A stretch of 64,000 nucleotides of DNA, taken from Pelecanus crispus (taxonomy: Eukaryota; Chordata; Aves; Pelecaniformes; Pelecanidae). The position numbers and the translations under genes are program-made. Of this stretch, positions 41,263 to 51,732 are shown one piece after another. The first letter of the stretch is position 1. Each line of letters begins with the position of its first letter. Below the pieces are notes generated by a model. The model made no database searches, was not told the origin of the DNA, and was given only the letters and a program-made list of their open reading frames with translations. Location of the stretch: NCBI RefSeq assembly GCF_030463565.1, contig NC_134675.1, forward strand, positions 16,265,862 through 16,329,861, given 5' to 3'.

Positions 41263-41831
41263 TTTACAACTCTAACATGATGAGATACGGGCCTGGTATG
41301 CTAGCAGTGGCCTTGAGAAGTAAAGACACAGGATGTGGTGGTAGAGGAGTAGAGAGGCTTGAACTGATAAGAGATGGGGCACAGACTTGGCACTGGAAAC
41401 TACCTGGCTATATGCAACTCAGCCAGACCAGTATGGGAAGTGTATGTGTGGCTCAGCCCAACATAAATTACAAAAACCAACGAACAAAGGATCTCTGAAG
41501 AAAGAGCTGTGGGCTTGAGCTGTCTTCAAACCACATATTACTTCCTTGTGGCTGGGAATGCGCAGTGTTGTGATAGTGAGCACATGCTATAGATTGGTAA
41601 GGACATTCACATTTATATTGTGATTCAACTGTATATTGCAATTGCTTTACTCTGCTAAGTGTAATTTGTACTTATGTTGTGATCTAAGTGCACTCCTGTA
41701 TCACTGTGCACTTTGATAGTGTATATCAATATCCCGTGTAACTTCAAAAATCTTCAGATAACTTTGCATTAAACACCAAACCCTCCATGTGTAGAATATC
41801 TAAAAGAACCTGGTCAGAGAGTATTGGATTG
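41263..41831 (+). other. Unannotated DNA
   Basis: The last bases (GGATTGTGACA at 41825-41835) resemble an LTR end, but no LTR start was found. Confidence 0.35.
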
Positions 41832-43114
41832 TGACACCCTGTCTCCCAGATGGCCGCTGGACCCGTATCCTAGGTACCTTGTGCCTGGATGTATCCTGGA
41901 CCACATCATGGGTGGGTGGCCTTGTCTGTGACTGTCTCCTGAATGGACCCAGGCGCTACATTACAGGTGACTGTCTACTGGATGTGCCCTGCGCCCAAGT
42001 CATGGTTGGCCCTGTCTGCAGCCCTGCCTCCTGTCCTGTCCCTGGTCCTGTCTGCTGGAGGGACCCTGGACCCATGTTAATATATTTGGCCCTTTCTGCT
42101 AGATGAACTCTGGACCCACATCATAGATGGCCCTATCTCCTGGATGGGCCCCAGACCTATATCATAAGGGACTCTATCTGCTGGATGCACCATGGATCTT
42201 TGTTGTAGGCGGCCCTGTCCGTGGCCCTGCATCCTGCCCTATCTGCTTGATGGGTTCTGGACCCGTGGTGCAAGTGACCTTGTCTCCTGGATAAACCTCA
42301 GACTCATTTGATAGACAGCCCTGTCTGCAACCCCAGACCCATGTCATAGGGGGCCTTGTCTCCTGAATGGACTCCAGGCCCATGTCTTAGGACACACTGT
42401 CTGTTACCCTGGAGCTTGGACGGACCCTGGCCCCACCTCATAGGCAGCCCTGTCTGCTGCATGTTCCCCAAATGCACTTTGCAGGCAGCCCTGTGCCCTA
42501 GCTTTTTTCGGGAACCGTGTCATGGGTGGCCCTGTTTCCTAAATGGACCTTGGACCACAGGTGCCCCTATGAGAGGCTCTGTTGCCTGGATGTACACTGG
42601 ACCACATTGTGGGTATCATTGTCTGCGACCCTATTTGCTGACCAGACCTTGGACCCATGTTGTAGACTGCCCTATGTTCTGGATGCACCATGGATCTAAG
42701 TCATGGGCTACCTTCTCTGCAGCCCTGCTGCCAGCCCTCTCTACATTCCTGTCTGCTGGATGCACCCCTGACCCATATCATAGGCAGCCCTTTCTGCCTC
42801 TCTTATTCCTGGCCTGTCTGTGGCCCTGTCTGCTGAAAGGGACCCTGATCCCATTTTGTAGGGTGCCCTATCTGCTGGATGAACCCCAGGCCCCACATCA
42901 TAAGCAGCTCTAGATGGACCCCAGACCCGTGTCATAGGCCAGCCTGTCTCCTGGGTGCAGGAGTCTCCTGGCCAAGTCTGCATCCTTGCATCCTGCTCTA
43001 CCTACTTGATGGACCATGGACCCATGTCATAGGTGGCCCTGTCTCCTGGACAAGCCCTAGACCACATGGGCATTCTTGTCTGTGGTTCTATCTCCTGACT
43101 GCATGCTGGACACG
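41832..43114 (+). repeat. Degenerate minisatellite, about 40-50 bp units
   Basis: Nearly 1.3 kb of imperfect units of the type CTGGACCCATGTCATAGG, TGGCCCTGTCTCCTGGATG. Units vary in length and sequence, so open frames on either strand are chance products of the repeat. Confidence 0.85.
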
Positions 43115-43721
43115 CCCTTTTGTTGAAGGCTAACTCTGAAACTTAGCTAACATCGTATCAGGCCGAGATGCTTTTGTAAGCTGATGAGTAAAGGACGCTT
43201 AATCATCCCTAATCAGAAGAACAAACATTCACTACCCTTTAACCAAAGACATGCCGGAGCAACTAGACCTTGAAGAAGTACTGAGAAACTGATAAAAGGG
43301 AGCATCCTACCCCAGAAGGTGCCAGAAAAACTGGACGATTGCTGAAAAACAGTAACTGGGAGAAGGTAATTCTGGCAGGGGGAGATCGCGACCACCAACT
43401 CAATTTAGGACCAAAAGGATTTGCCCCCCCACCCCCCTGTAAGGAGCAGGCGTGCTAATTTACATAGTAAGCGAGGCTAATTAGACTAGAGTTGACCAAT
43501 AGCAGATAGCATGGTAATTACTAACGAATCATCGTAAAAAGAATGATTACTAACTCTGTAAGTTGTTTTGTGTCTAAATAGGGCGCAGAAAGCCGCGTTC
43601 GTTGTGCTGGCTTTGCGGAAGTACCAGCTAGCACCCATCTCTGCGCAGAAATGAAATGAAATCTCTATCTCAACTCAGAGTGTGGACTGGATTGTTGCAC
43701 AGCAGGTGACGAACTCCCTTT
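43115..43721 (+). repeat. ERV LTR (43121-43715) with 6-bp target duplication CCCTTT
   Basis: It begins TGTTGAAGGCTAACTCTG and has a TATA-like CTAAATAGG near 43574. CCCTTT stands at 43115-43120 and 43716-43721. Six bases suit class II (betaretrovirus-like) integration. The right edge (GACGAACT) is not the usual CA; an alternative end is GTTGCACA at 43701. Confidence 0.55.
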
Positions 43722-45310
43722 GTGAGAAAACAATAGTAAAGAAATCAGAGTTGAAAAATCACGATGTTTTTACTTGGCTTTTCCTTATCGCAAGATGAAT
43801 TTTGCTGAACAGTGACACTTTAAGAATTAGTTGATGCTAGGTGGATCTATAGGAAAGGCAAGTAAACATTTTACAGCCAGTTTTCCTTTCAGCAATCAGA
43901 CCGTTCTTTTACTTTCGTTTGTAACCTGCTATTTGAGGGTAGTGTAGTAATAACTTAAAAGGTCTTCCTTTAACTTGATATTAGATACGTCTTAGGCTAT
44001 TTAAAAGTGGATCTGCATCTGTTTCTTTACGCAAACATACAGTGAAAACAGAAATACAGCCTTTCTAGCCTAGAGGAAAAACAGTGATAGGTATAGTTAC
44101 AGATTTATACACCTCTGAGATGGAAATATTGAAAGGTAGACACATAGATTTGACAATTATAATAATTACTTAATTTTTCAGTGCTTGTTCGAGACTTTAT
44201 TTGGTAAATACAGAAGCTAGGAGTGTCAAGTCTTCATTTTCAAATCTTGCATCAGCTCAGTTATATGAAACCAGCATGGGATACATGCTATTTCCTAGAG
44301 ATAATTGAATTTGCTACTGTGTTATACATGGGAATTCATATCAAAACAAAGTGTTTCTAAAACCACTTTGAATCTTGGCAATAACAACAGCAGCAAGGTC
44401 TGAAGAAGCAGCCAGGACTAGCTTATCAGCACTGTTATTCCCAAAGGCTCTCTCTTGTTTGTGAAGAAATTGCACGATTTGCTGAATGCTTTAGTCCTGG
44501 TACAAGAGATGTTATCCTCTTATTTACAGTCGTATACAATAACTTATCGGAGACCACAACTGCTAACACTTGAACACAACTCAAGACAGATGCTCTATGC
44601 CAATACATCTTCCCGTTTCATTCTCCAGCCATGGACTGGAGGAAAAATAACATTTCACTTCCCTTTTATATTTTGAGTAACCAGGTACCCATTTCTAACA
44701 GAAAAGTTGGCTGCTTGTGAAGTCATTTGTAGCATAACATAAAATTCAGAATCTGAGTGAAACACTGAACAAAGATAATTATATGTATGCACATACCAAG
44801 AACAAAAGCAGGGCTAATTTGACATGACTTCGTGTAATCGAGACAATTGCTTCTGCAAGTTGCCATAAATGGATGAAAAGAAAAAAAATGGTTAATACTA
44901 CATCTATGTTACAGAAGGAATAAAAACATATAAGGACAGGAAAAATACTTTTGCACCTAAAATTAGTTTATGATTTACAAAGTGTGTTTGACTTACACAT
45001 GCCTTTAAAAGGTAGGTTTGTTCTGTTTTTCTGTAAGCCTTTTCTGTTTTCCTTAAGGAACCGTTGTGTTGGGGAGAAAAAAAAGACACTGAAATAGGAA
45101 GTAATTTTTGCTTTAATATATCCAGGAACTGCCTTCTCATTGACTGATGGAGAAAGGAAGTTATGGGATGAATGGTCAGAACACTACTGTGGGATTGTCA
45201 TTATAACCGTTCATTCATACAACGCGGCTCTAGCCAGTAATTGCCATGAGTTACTTAGAAGTTTCTTCTAAGGAGTTCAATACCTCCTCCTCTTTATGTA
45301 ACCTTTTTCA
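43722..45310 (+). other. Unannotated AT-rich DNA
   Basis: No gene or repeat was recognised. Confidence 0.4.
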
Positions 45311-46700
45311 CAGAATCACAGAATGGTTGAAGTGGGAAAGGAACTCTGGAGGCCATCTGCTCCAACCCAACACCCCCCCACACACACACTTAAGCAGGGC
45401 CACCTAGACCCATTTGCCCAGGACCATGTCCTGGCTTTTGAATACGGCCAAGGAGGGAGACTCCACAACATCGCTGGGCAACCTGCTCCAGTGCTCGGTC
45501 ACCCTCACTGTAAAAAAGGGTTTCCTGATGTTCAGATAGAACTTCCTGTGTTTCAGTTTTGTGCCCGTTGTCCCTTGTCCTCTCACTGGTCACCACTGAA
45601 AAGAGCTTGGCTCCCTCTTCTTCAGACCCTCCCTTCAGATATTCACACACGTTGATGAGATCCGTCCCTGAGCCTTCTCTTCTCTAGGCCAAATAGTCCC
45701 ACCTCCCTCAGCCTTTCCGTATAGCAGAGACAATCCAGTCCCTTAATAATATTTTTGGCCATTCACTGAACTCTCTCCAGTAGCTTGTACTCTCTTGTAC
45801 TGGGGAGCCCAGGACTGGATAGAGTTCTCCAGGTTCTGCCCTCACCAGTGCTGAATAGAGGGGAAGGATCACCTCCTCGACCTGCTGACAACGCTCCTCC
45901 TAACGCAGCCCAGGATACCCTTAGCCTTCTTTGCTGCAATGGCACATTGCTGGCTCATGTTCAACTTGGTGTCCACCAGGAACGCCAGGGCCTTTCCTGC
46001 AAAGCTGCTTTCCAGCTGGTCTTTCCCCAGCATGTACTGGTGCGTGGGGTTGCTCCTCCCCAGGAGCAGGGCTTGGCACGTCCCCTTGTTAAACTTCATG
46101 AGCTTTCTGGCAGCCAATTTCTACAGCCTATTGAGGTCCCTCTGGATGGCAGCATGACATTCTGGTGCGTCAGCCACTCCTCCCCGTTTGTTGTCATCTG
46201 CCAACTTGCTGAGGGCACACTCTGCCCTATCAGCCAGATCATTACTGTTCAACAGGACTGGAACCAGTATTGACACCTGGGGTATACCACTAATTACTGG
46301 TCTGCAACTACACTTCACGCCACTGATCAGCACCCTCTGGGCCTGGCCATTCAGCCGCTTTTCGGTCCACCTCACTGTCTGCTCATCCAGCCTATACTTC
46401 ATCGGTTTGTCTATGAGGATCTTCTGGGAGGCAGTACCTTCTCAAAGTCCAGACAGACTACGTCCACTGCTCTTCCCTCGCCTACCAGGCCAGTCCCTTC
46501 ATCACAGAAGGTTATCAAGTTGGCCAAGCATGGCTTGTCCCTTGGTGAATCCATGCTGACCTACTCCTGACGATTTTTCTTGTCTTCATCTGCCAGGAAA
46601 TGGTTTCCAGGATTAGCTGCTCCATCACCTTCCCAAGAATCAAAGCAAGGCTGAATGGCCTGTAATTCCACGGGTCCTCTTTCTTGCTCTTTGATTTTTA
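45311..46700 (-). mobile_element. CR1 LINE, 5' truncated and decayed
   Basis: The reversed CR1 3' end starts at CACAGAATCACAGAATGG (45311). Minus-strand translation gives pieces of the RT C-terminus: NMSQQCAIAAKKAKGILG, YMLGKDQLESSFAGKA and RAQRVLISGVKCSCRPVISG. Many frame changes are present. The 5' limit is near 46700. Confidence 0.82.
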
Positions 46701-47631
46701 CAGGAAGCCATTTTGTGTTAGACGCAGCATTGGTAACTTTAATAAGGTAAACAAAAGATAAGCTCACTGTGTCCTTTTGGAGACTTCCCAAATTGACACC
46801 ACGATACCAGGTAATTGATGTCACTGCATTGTTTTTCTACAGACTTAGATAGCTGGAGAGATGAATTTTCCCCACCGATATTTATCATTAGCTAGGGCAT
46901 TCCAGAATGGTGTTCTGTGGGCAAAAATACCTGTAAGAAAGGAAAAAAAAATATATTCATATTCTGTAGTGTGTTGTGAAAAATGCACTTCACGTCACAT
47001 CAGAGTCAATTAAAATGTTTGGTTCAAGGAAGCAAGCTGCACAAAAGTTTCAGATTGGTATTTTTAAAAAGGCTCAGCGTGAAGCAAATTTCTTTAAACT
47101 GTGACTTGAAACCATTTAACTTTGAGAACTAAAGGGAAGATTGCTGCAAACTTAATTTTCTTAGTTAAGTTTATGGAAGCATTAAAATAAGTTGTGATGT
47201 TAATGTTAAGACCACTAAATATTTGTTAAGGGTTACTGAGAATTGTTTGGAGGAACAGCAATAGGCGAGAAAGTAAAGGGAAAAATGCTAATTTCGAAAG
47301 AATGAATATTTAACTGATTAAGATAAAAGCTGAATTTTTGTTCATAAGAGTAACTAACTCATTAAAATGACAAAAGTAGAAGTAAAGTACATTTGCGAAA
47401 CTAGATAAAATGTATTAAATGCCAAAAAGGTAAACGTTTATTAAATAAAACCCCAAAGGATTCCTTGAATGAAGAGGCATTGAATTTTAACTGCAATTCA
47501 AACCATGCTATAAGCTGCTTCGGCTCTAATAATATCTTGTGCTTTATATAGATAACAGATGTTCATATAGATAACTTTCAGTAATACAGAGGAAAAACAA
47601 CATCTGAGACTAAGAACAACATTGAGTGTTG
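46701..47631 (+). other. Unannotated AT-rich DNA
   Basis: Nothing recognised. Confidence 0.4.
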
Positions 47632-47998
47632 TTGTGGGTTAACTCCAGTAGGCAGTTTAAGCAGCACACAGCCGCTCAGTCACGCCTTCACAGTGGGAGG
47701 GGGAGGAGAACTGGAAGGGCAAAAGAGAAAGAAAACTAATGGACTGAGAAAAAGACAGTTTAGCTAAAAAAGCAAAGTGGCGTGCACAAGCAAAATCAAG
47801 ATAAAGAATTAATTCACTCCTTCCAATCAGCAGGCAGATGTTTAGCCATTTCCTGGAAAGCAGGGCTCCATCGCACGTAACAGTTACTTTGGAAGACAAA
47901 ACACAGTAACCGTGAACGTCCCGTCCTTCCTCCTTCTTCCCCCTGCCCAGCTTTTATTCATGAGCACGATATCATATGGTATGGAAAATCCCTTGGGC
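47632..47998 (-). repeat. ERVL-related LTR fragment
   Basis: TGTTGTGGGTTAACTCCAGT followed by the CAGCCGCTCAGTCACG stretch is the reversed 3' part of an LTR. The TCATATGGTATGG block near 47971 matches its U3. The U3 start is missing. Confidence 0.7.
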
Positions 47999-48060
47999 CG
48001 TGATCACTTCCCTAGGGAGCCTGTTCCAGTGACTGACCACTCTCTCCCTGCTGTTTATCT
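47999..48060 (-). mobile_element. Short CR1 fragment
   Basis: CTAGGGAGCCTGTTCCAGTG and GACCACTCTCTCCCTG are the reversed CR1 3' part. Confidence 0.5.
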
Positions 48061-48074
48061 TCCCCCACTCAGGT

Positions 48075-48735
48075 GGATCATATGGGCTCCAGCCCTGGTT
48101 CAAACGGCTCCGGACTCCAGCCACTCTTTGGGCTGCTCTGGCATCCAGCGTCAATTGGGGAGCTCTGGGCTCAAGCCCCAGCTTGGGCAGTTCTGGCCTT
48201 TAGCCCTTGCTTGAGCCGCTCTGAGATCCATCCCTGCTTCAGGTGGCTCTGTGCTCCAGCCCCCTCTTGGGGGGGGGGGGGGGCAGGGCAGGGCAGGGAG
48301 GGGGCTGCTTATTTGCCCCCACGTAGGCATCTCTGAACTTCAGACCCGGTTCAGGTGGAGCCGGACTCAAGACCCTGCTTGGGCATCTCTGGGCTCCAAA
48401 CCCAGCTTGGGCACCTCTGGCCCCAGCCCTGGAATGGGTTGGTCTGCGCTCCAGCCCCGGGTTTGGTAGCTCTGGACTCCTCCCCCACTCAGGCAGCTCT
48501 GGGATACAGCCCTGGCTGAACTGGCTCTGGGCTCCTGCCCCAGTTCAAGATGCTCTGGGCTCCAGCCCATGCTGGCGCCTCTTTTGATGCCAGCTTTGGC
48601 TCAGACAGGTCTGGCCTCCAGCCCCAGATTGAGGAGACCTCTTTTCTAGCCCTGGCTTGAGCTTCTCTTGGCTCCAGCCCCCACTCAGGCAGATTTGGGC
48701 TCCAGAGCCGCCTAACCTGGGGCTAGAGCCCAGGG
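48075..48735 (+). repeat. Degenerate minisatellite, about 28-bp units
   Basis: About two dozen imperfect units of GCTCTGGGCTCCAGCCC plus CTGCTTGGGCAG type. A G run of about 14 bases is at 48270-48283. Open frames here reflect the repeat. Confidence 0.85.
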
Positions 48736-49310
48736 AGGCCTCAGCTAGGGCTGGAGCCCTGGACCATCTGTGCTGTGGCTGCAAATGGGGCATTTGTCCA
48801 TGGTGCCAGCAACTGGCGCGAGTGCAGGTTTGCGAGTGAGTGTGTGATCACTAGCAAATATCAAGGCAGAATAACCAACGAGTAGATGAAATGGCCTGGG
48901 AGCCAGGTGTGTAGGTGTCTAAGGACAAGAGAATGGGGGATTGGCTCCTGGGGGACCCGGGGAGTCCCAGACAGCTCTGTGTGCATTTGCATGAGTGAGG
49001 TGTTCTGTACCAGCAACTGGAGCGGGGCTGCAAGACTCAGGGGCTCCTATGTCCAGGTGCCAGCAACTGGGGAGACCAGGGAATCCAAGGACCAGCTACT
49101 GGGCAGACTAAGTGTCGAAACCCAGCTACTGGATGGATCCACATTGTACGTATATGTATATTTATTCCCACTAGTGGACTTTCATCTTGAACTACTGAAA
49201 GGGGAACAGGATGAGGCTATTTGTGCTGTTTGTACTCGTGAGAGTTCTCTGTCTGTCTGTGTTGCTCTGTGTGGCCAGCCATGGGGCCCTGGGCCCATAT
49301 CATGGGAATC
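48736..49310 (+). repeat. Region with repeated CCAGCAACTGG blocks
   Basis: CAGCAACTGG or CAGCTACTGG recurs at about 48807, 49011, 49060, 49095 and 49123, with no coding signal. The spacing is irregular. Confidence 0.5.
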
Positions 49311-49594
49311 TGTATTGGGTTTACGTGAGAAGGTTTTGGTAGCAGGGGGAGCTACAGGGGTGGCCTCTGTGAGAAGAGATCAGGAGCTGCCCCCATGTCT
49401 TGAAGAGCTGCAGCCCGTGGGAAGGACCCACGCTGGAGAAGTTTGTGAAGGACTGTAGCCCATGGGAAGGACTCTTCGCTGGAACAGAAGGAAAGTGAGG
49501 AGGAAGGAGCGGCAGAGATGAAGTGTTACGAACTGACCACAAGTCCCATTCTCCAGCCCCTTGCACCTTTCTGAGGACTATGAGAGAAAGGACT
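49311..49594 (+). repeat. Avian LTR fragment, 5' part, sense
   Basis: It starts TGTATTGGGTTTACGTGAG and has GGTTTTGGTAGCAGGGGGAG and the CTGCAGCCCGTGGGAAGGAC minisatellite unit. It is the same family as 34260-35262. It breaks off at 49594. Confidence 0.75.
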
Positions 49595-49596
49595 GT

Positions 49597-49736
49597 GGTG
49601 GGTTGACCTTGGCTGGCTGCCAGGTGCCCAGCAAGCCGCTCTCTCACTCCCCCTTCTCAGCTGGACAGAAGGCGAAAATAAGATGAAAAAAGCTCACGGC
49701 TCAAGATAACGACAAGGCGATCACTCACCAACTGAG
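49597..49736 (-). repeat. Avian LTR fragment, 3' part, inverted against the previous one
   Basis: TGTGGTGGGTTGACCTTGGC is the reversed end of the same LTR family, cut at ATCACTCACCAACT. The opposed orientation next to 49311-49594 shows an inversion or a second insertion. Confidence 0.7.
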
Positions 49737-49739
49737 TTC

Positions 49740-50701
49740 TTGTTGGTGTCCAGCATGGGGCTGGAGACATCAGTTTTGAATTGAGCGTGCAGAGGGTACA
49801 GCTTGTTAGTGACTGCTTTGAGGGCTTGCTGCACTGCTTATCTCTCTGTTTTTTCTGGGCCTTGGGAACATTTTGATACAAACAAGGGCTAGGCACTTGG
49901 CCTTGGCATTGATGCTCTTGCTCTGCCGGGTGAGCTACCTTGAAGACAGACTCAAGGAATACACCTCCCTGTTCTACTCCGGGACTGATGTGGATTGTGG
50001 ATAGTTGCGTTGCGCAGGCTCCCGATGTTCTTGCACATCCTTGTGTAAGGTGTTTGATCCTTCTATCTAACACTGTTGGTTTATTATTGGGTTTATGGAA
50101 TCTGGTTTCATCCTGGCGTAAAAGGAGACTATTTTTGGTGAGGTGATACTGAAATATGCCCTGAAGTGGCTGGTCCCTGTGTGGCAGGGTGTGTGGAAGG
50201 GTTTGGGCAGGTGCCTAGGGTGGTTATCACCTCCCATAGCCTGGGATTTTACACCTGAACAGGCAAGTAACCCTGGTAAATTGATGCGTCACCTGACGGG
50301 AGTGTGCCTTGCCCACCCCAATGAAACCCAGAAGTTCCTAGCACTGTATTGGGGCCTGGTCCTTCGGCAAAGAAACGGGAAGAAGTGAGAGAAATGACCC
50401 AAGAGGCAGAACGTACCTGGTCCCTAACCCCGGGTGAACTTCAAGCTATGCGGAAAGATTGCAGCCACCAGCCACGTGAGCAGATTGCTGCCTGGCTGCT
50501 CCAATGCTGGGCTAGTAGGGCCAACAGTCAGGAATTAGAAGGTAAGGAAGCCCAGCAGCTAGGATCCCTCACTAGGGACTGGAGAATTGACAGAGGAATT
50601 GGAAAAGAGGCAGCAATCCACAGTCTCTGGAGGCGGCTCCTGTCAAAGGTGAAGGCAAGACAGCCATTCAAAGGAAGAGTCCTCTCTACACATCACGCAA
50701 C
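49740..50701 (+). pseudogene. gag: E6: gag of an older ERVL-type element, fused to pol by deletion
   Basis: The plus-strand pieces begin with a hydrophobic stretch (NTVGLLLGLWNLVSSW). Next is PVWQGVWKGLGRCLGWL with DFTPEQASNP (E3: GVWDRMRKYLGQW, NFTPEQVQNP), then the capsid pieces SLTPGELQAMRKDC, AAWLLQCWAS and HSLWRRLLSKVKARQPFK. At 50675-50690 the reading jumps to the pol sequence GRVLSTHHAT, joining gag to the RT-RNase H linker. The T/A/P repeat is absent. E4 is inserted at 50702, after GCAAC. Confidence 0.75.
50697..50701 (+). repeat. Target site duplication GCAAC, left of E4
   Basis: GCAAC precedes the E4 LTR and recurs at 57552-57556. Confidence 0.92.
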
Positions 50702-51262
50702 TGTCGTGGTTTAGTCCCAGCCAGCAACTCAGTACCACGCAGCCGCTCGCTCACTCCCCCTACCCTGATGGGATGGGGGAGAGAATCGGAGGAGTAAGAG
50801 TGAGAAACACTCCTGGGTTGAGATAAGAACAGTTTAAGAATTGAAATAAAGTAAAATAATAATAATAACAATATAATAATAATAGTAATAATAATATACA
50901 AAGCAAGTGATGCACAATGCAATTGCTCACCACCCGACGACCGATACCCAGACAGTTCCCGAGCAGCGGTCGCTGCTCCCCGGCCAACCCCCCCAGTTTA
51001 TATACTGAGTATGATGTCATATGGTATGGAATAGCCCTTTGGTCAGTTTGGATCAACTATTCTGGCTGTGCCCCCTCCCAGTTTCTTGTGCGCCTGGCAG
51101 AGCATGGGAAGCTGAAAAAGTCCTTGACTAGCATAAGCAGTACTTAGCAACAACTAATAACATCAGTGTGTTATCAACATTCTTCTCCTACTAAATCCAA
51201 AACACAGCACTATGCCTGCTGCTAGGAAGAAAATGAACTCTATCCCAGCCGAAACCAGGACA
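50702..51262 (-). repeat. 3' LTR of E4 (561 bp)
   Basis: TGTCCTGG (51262) to CCACGACA (50702) on the minus strand. It has a variant microsatellite (AATAATAATAACAATA type) shared only with the other E4 LTR. Confidence 0.95.
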
Positions 51263-51732
51263 GTATCCACCCCTTATTCTATACCATCTACGTCATGCAC
51301 AGGCCCTCCCCTTTCCAATGTGTTCCAATTAATCACCACCGCTTTCCCTATCTTGATATACACACAGATATCATTCCCTTCGTCTATGGCCCATCCCTCT
51401 AAAATGTCCATTGAGTTCATTTAGCCCATGACTTTGGGTTCCATCTGTCATCACAGTCTTTCAGAGCAGGAGAGGTGGTGCGCAGTGTTGGACTGTTGCA
51501 TGCTGAAGTCAGTTCTCATTCCAACATGGTTTCATCAAAGTTCATTTTCATTAAGCTGGGCAATTCTTACTGCAATACCATTGATGTGGCATATAGCAAT
51601 CATAATATATAGTATTATATACTTAATATTAACCTACTATATTATTATATTAACATGCAGTTAAGAGATAACATACAGTTAAGAGATAACATACAGTATT
51701 CTAAAGCAATTAATATCATACAATTCAGTTCA
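51263..51732 (-). other. E4 3' non-coding region (no env)
   Basis: Collinear with 3221-3687 in E1, with a tandem AGTTAAGAGATAACATAC (two copies near 51658-51695). No sense reading frame. Confidence 0.65.

Noticed and set aside
41831..42913. Open frames of up to 185 codons in the minisatellite
   Set aside because: They come from the repeat structure, differ between strands and frames, and have no gene-like features.
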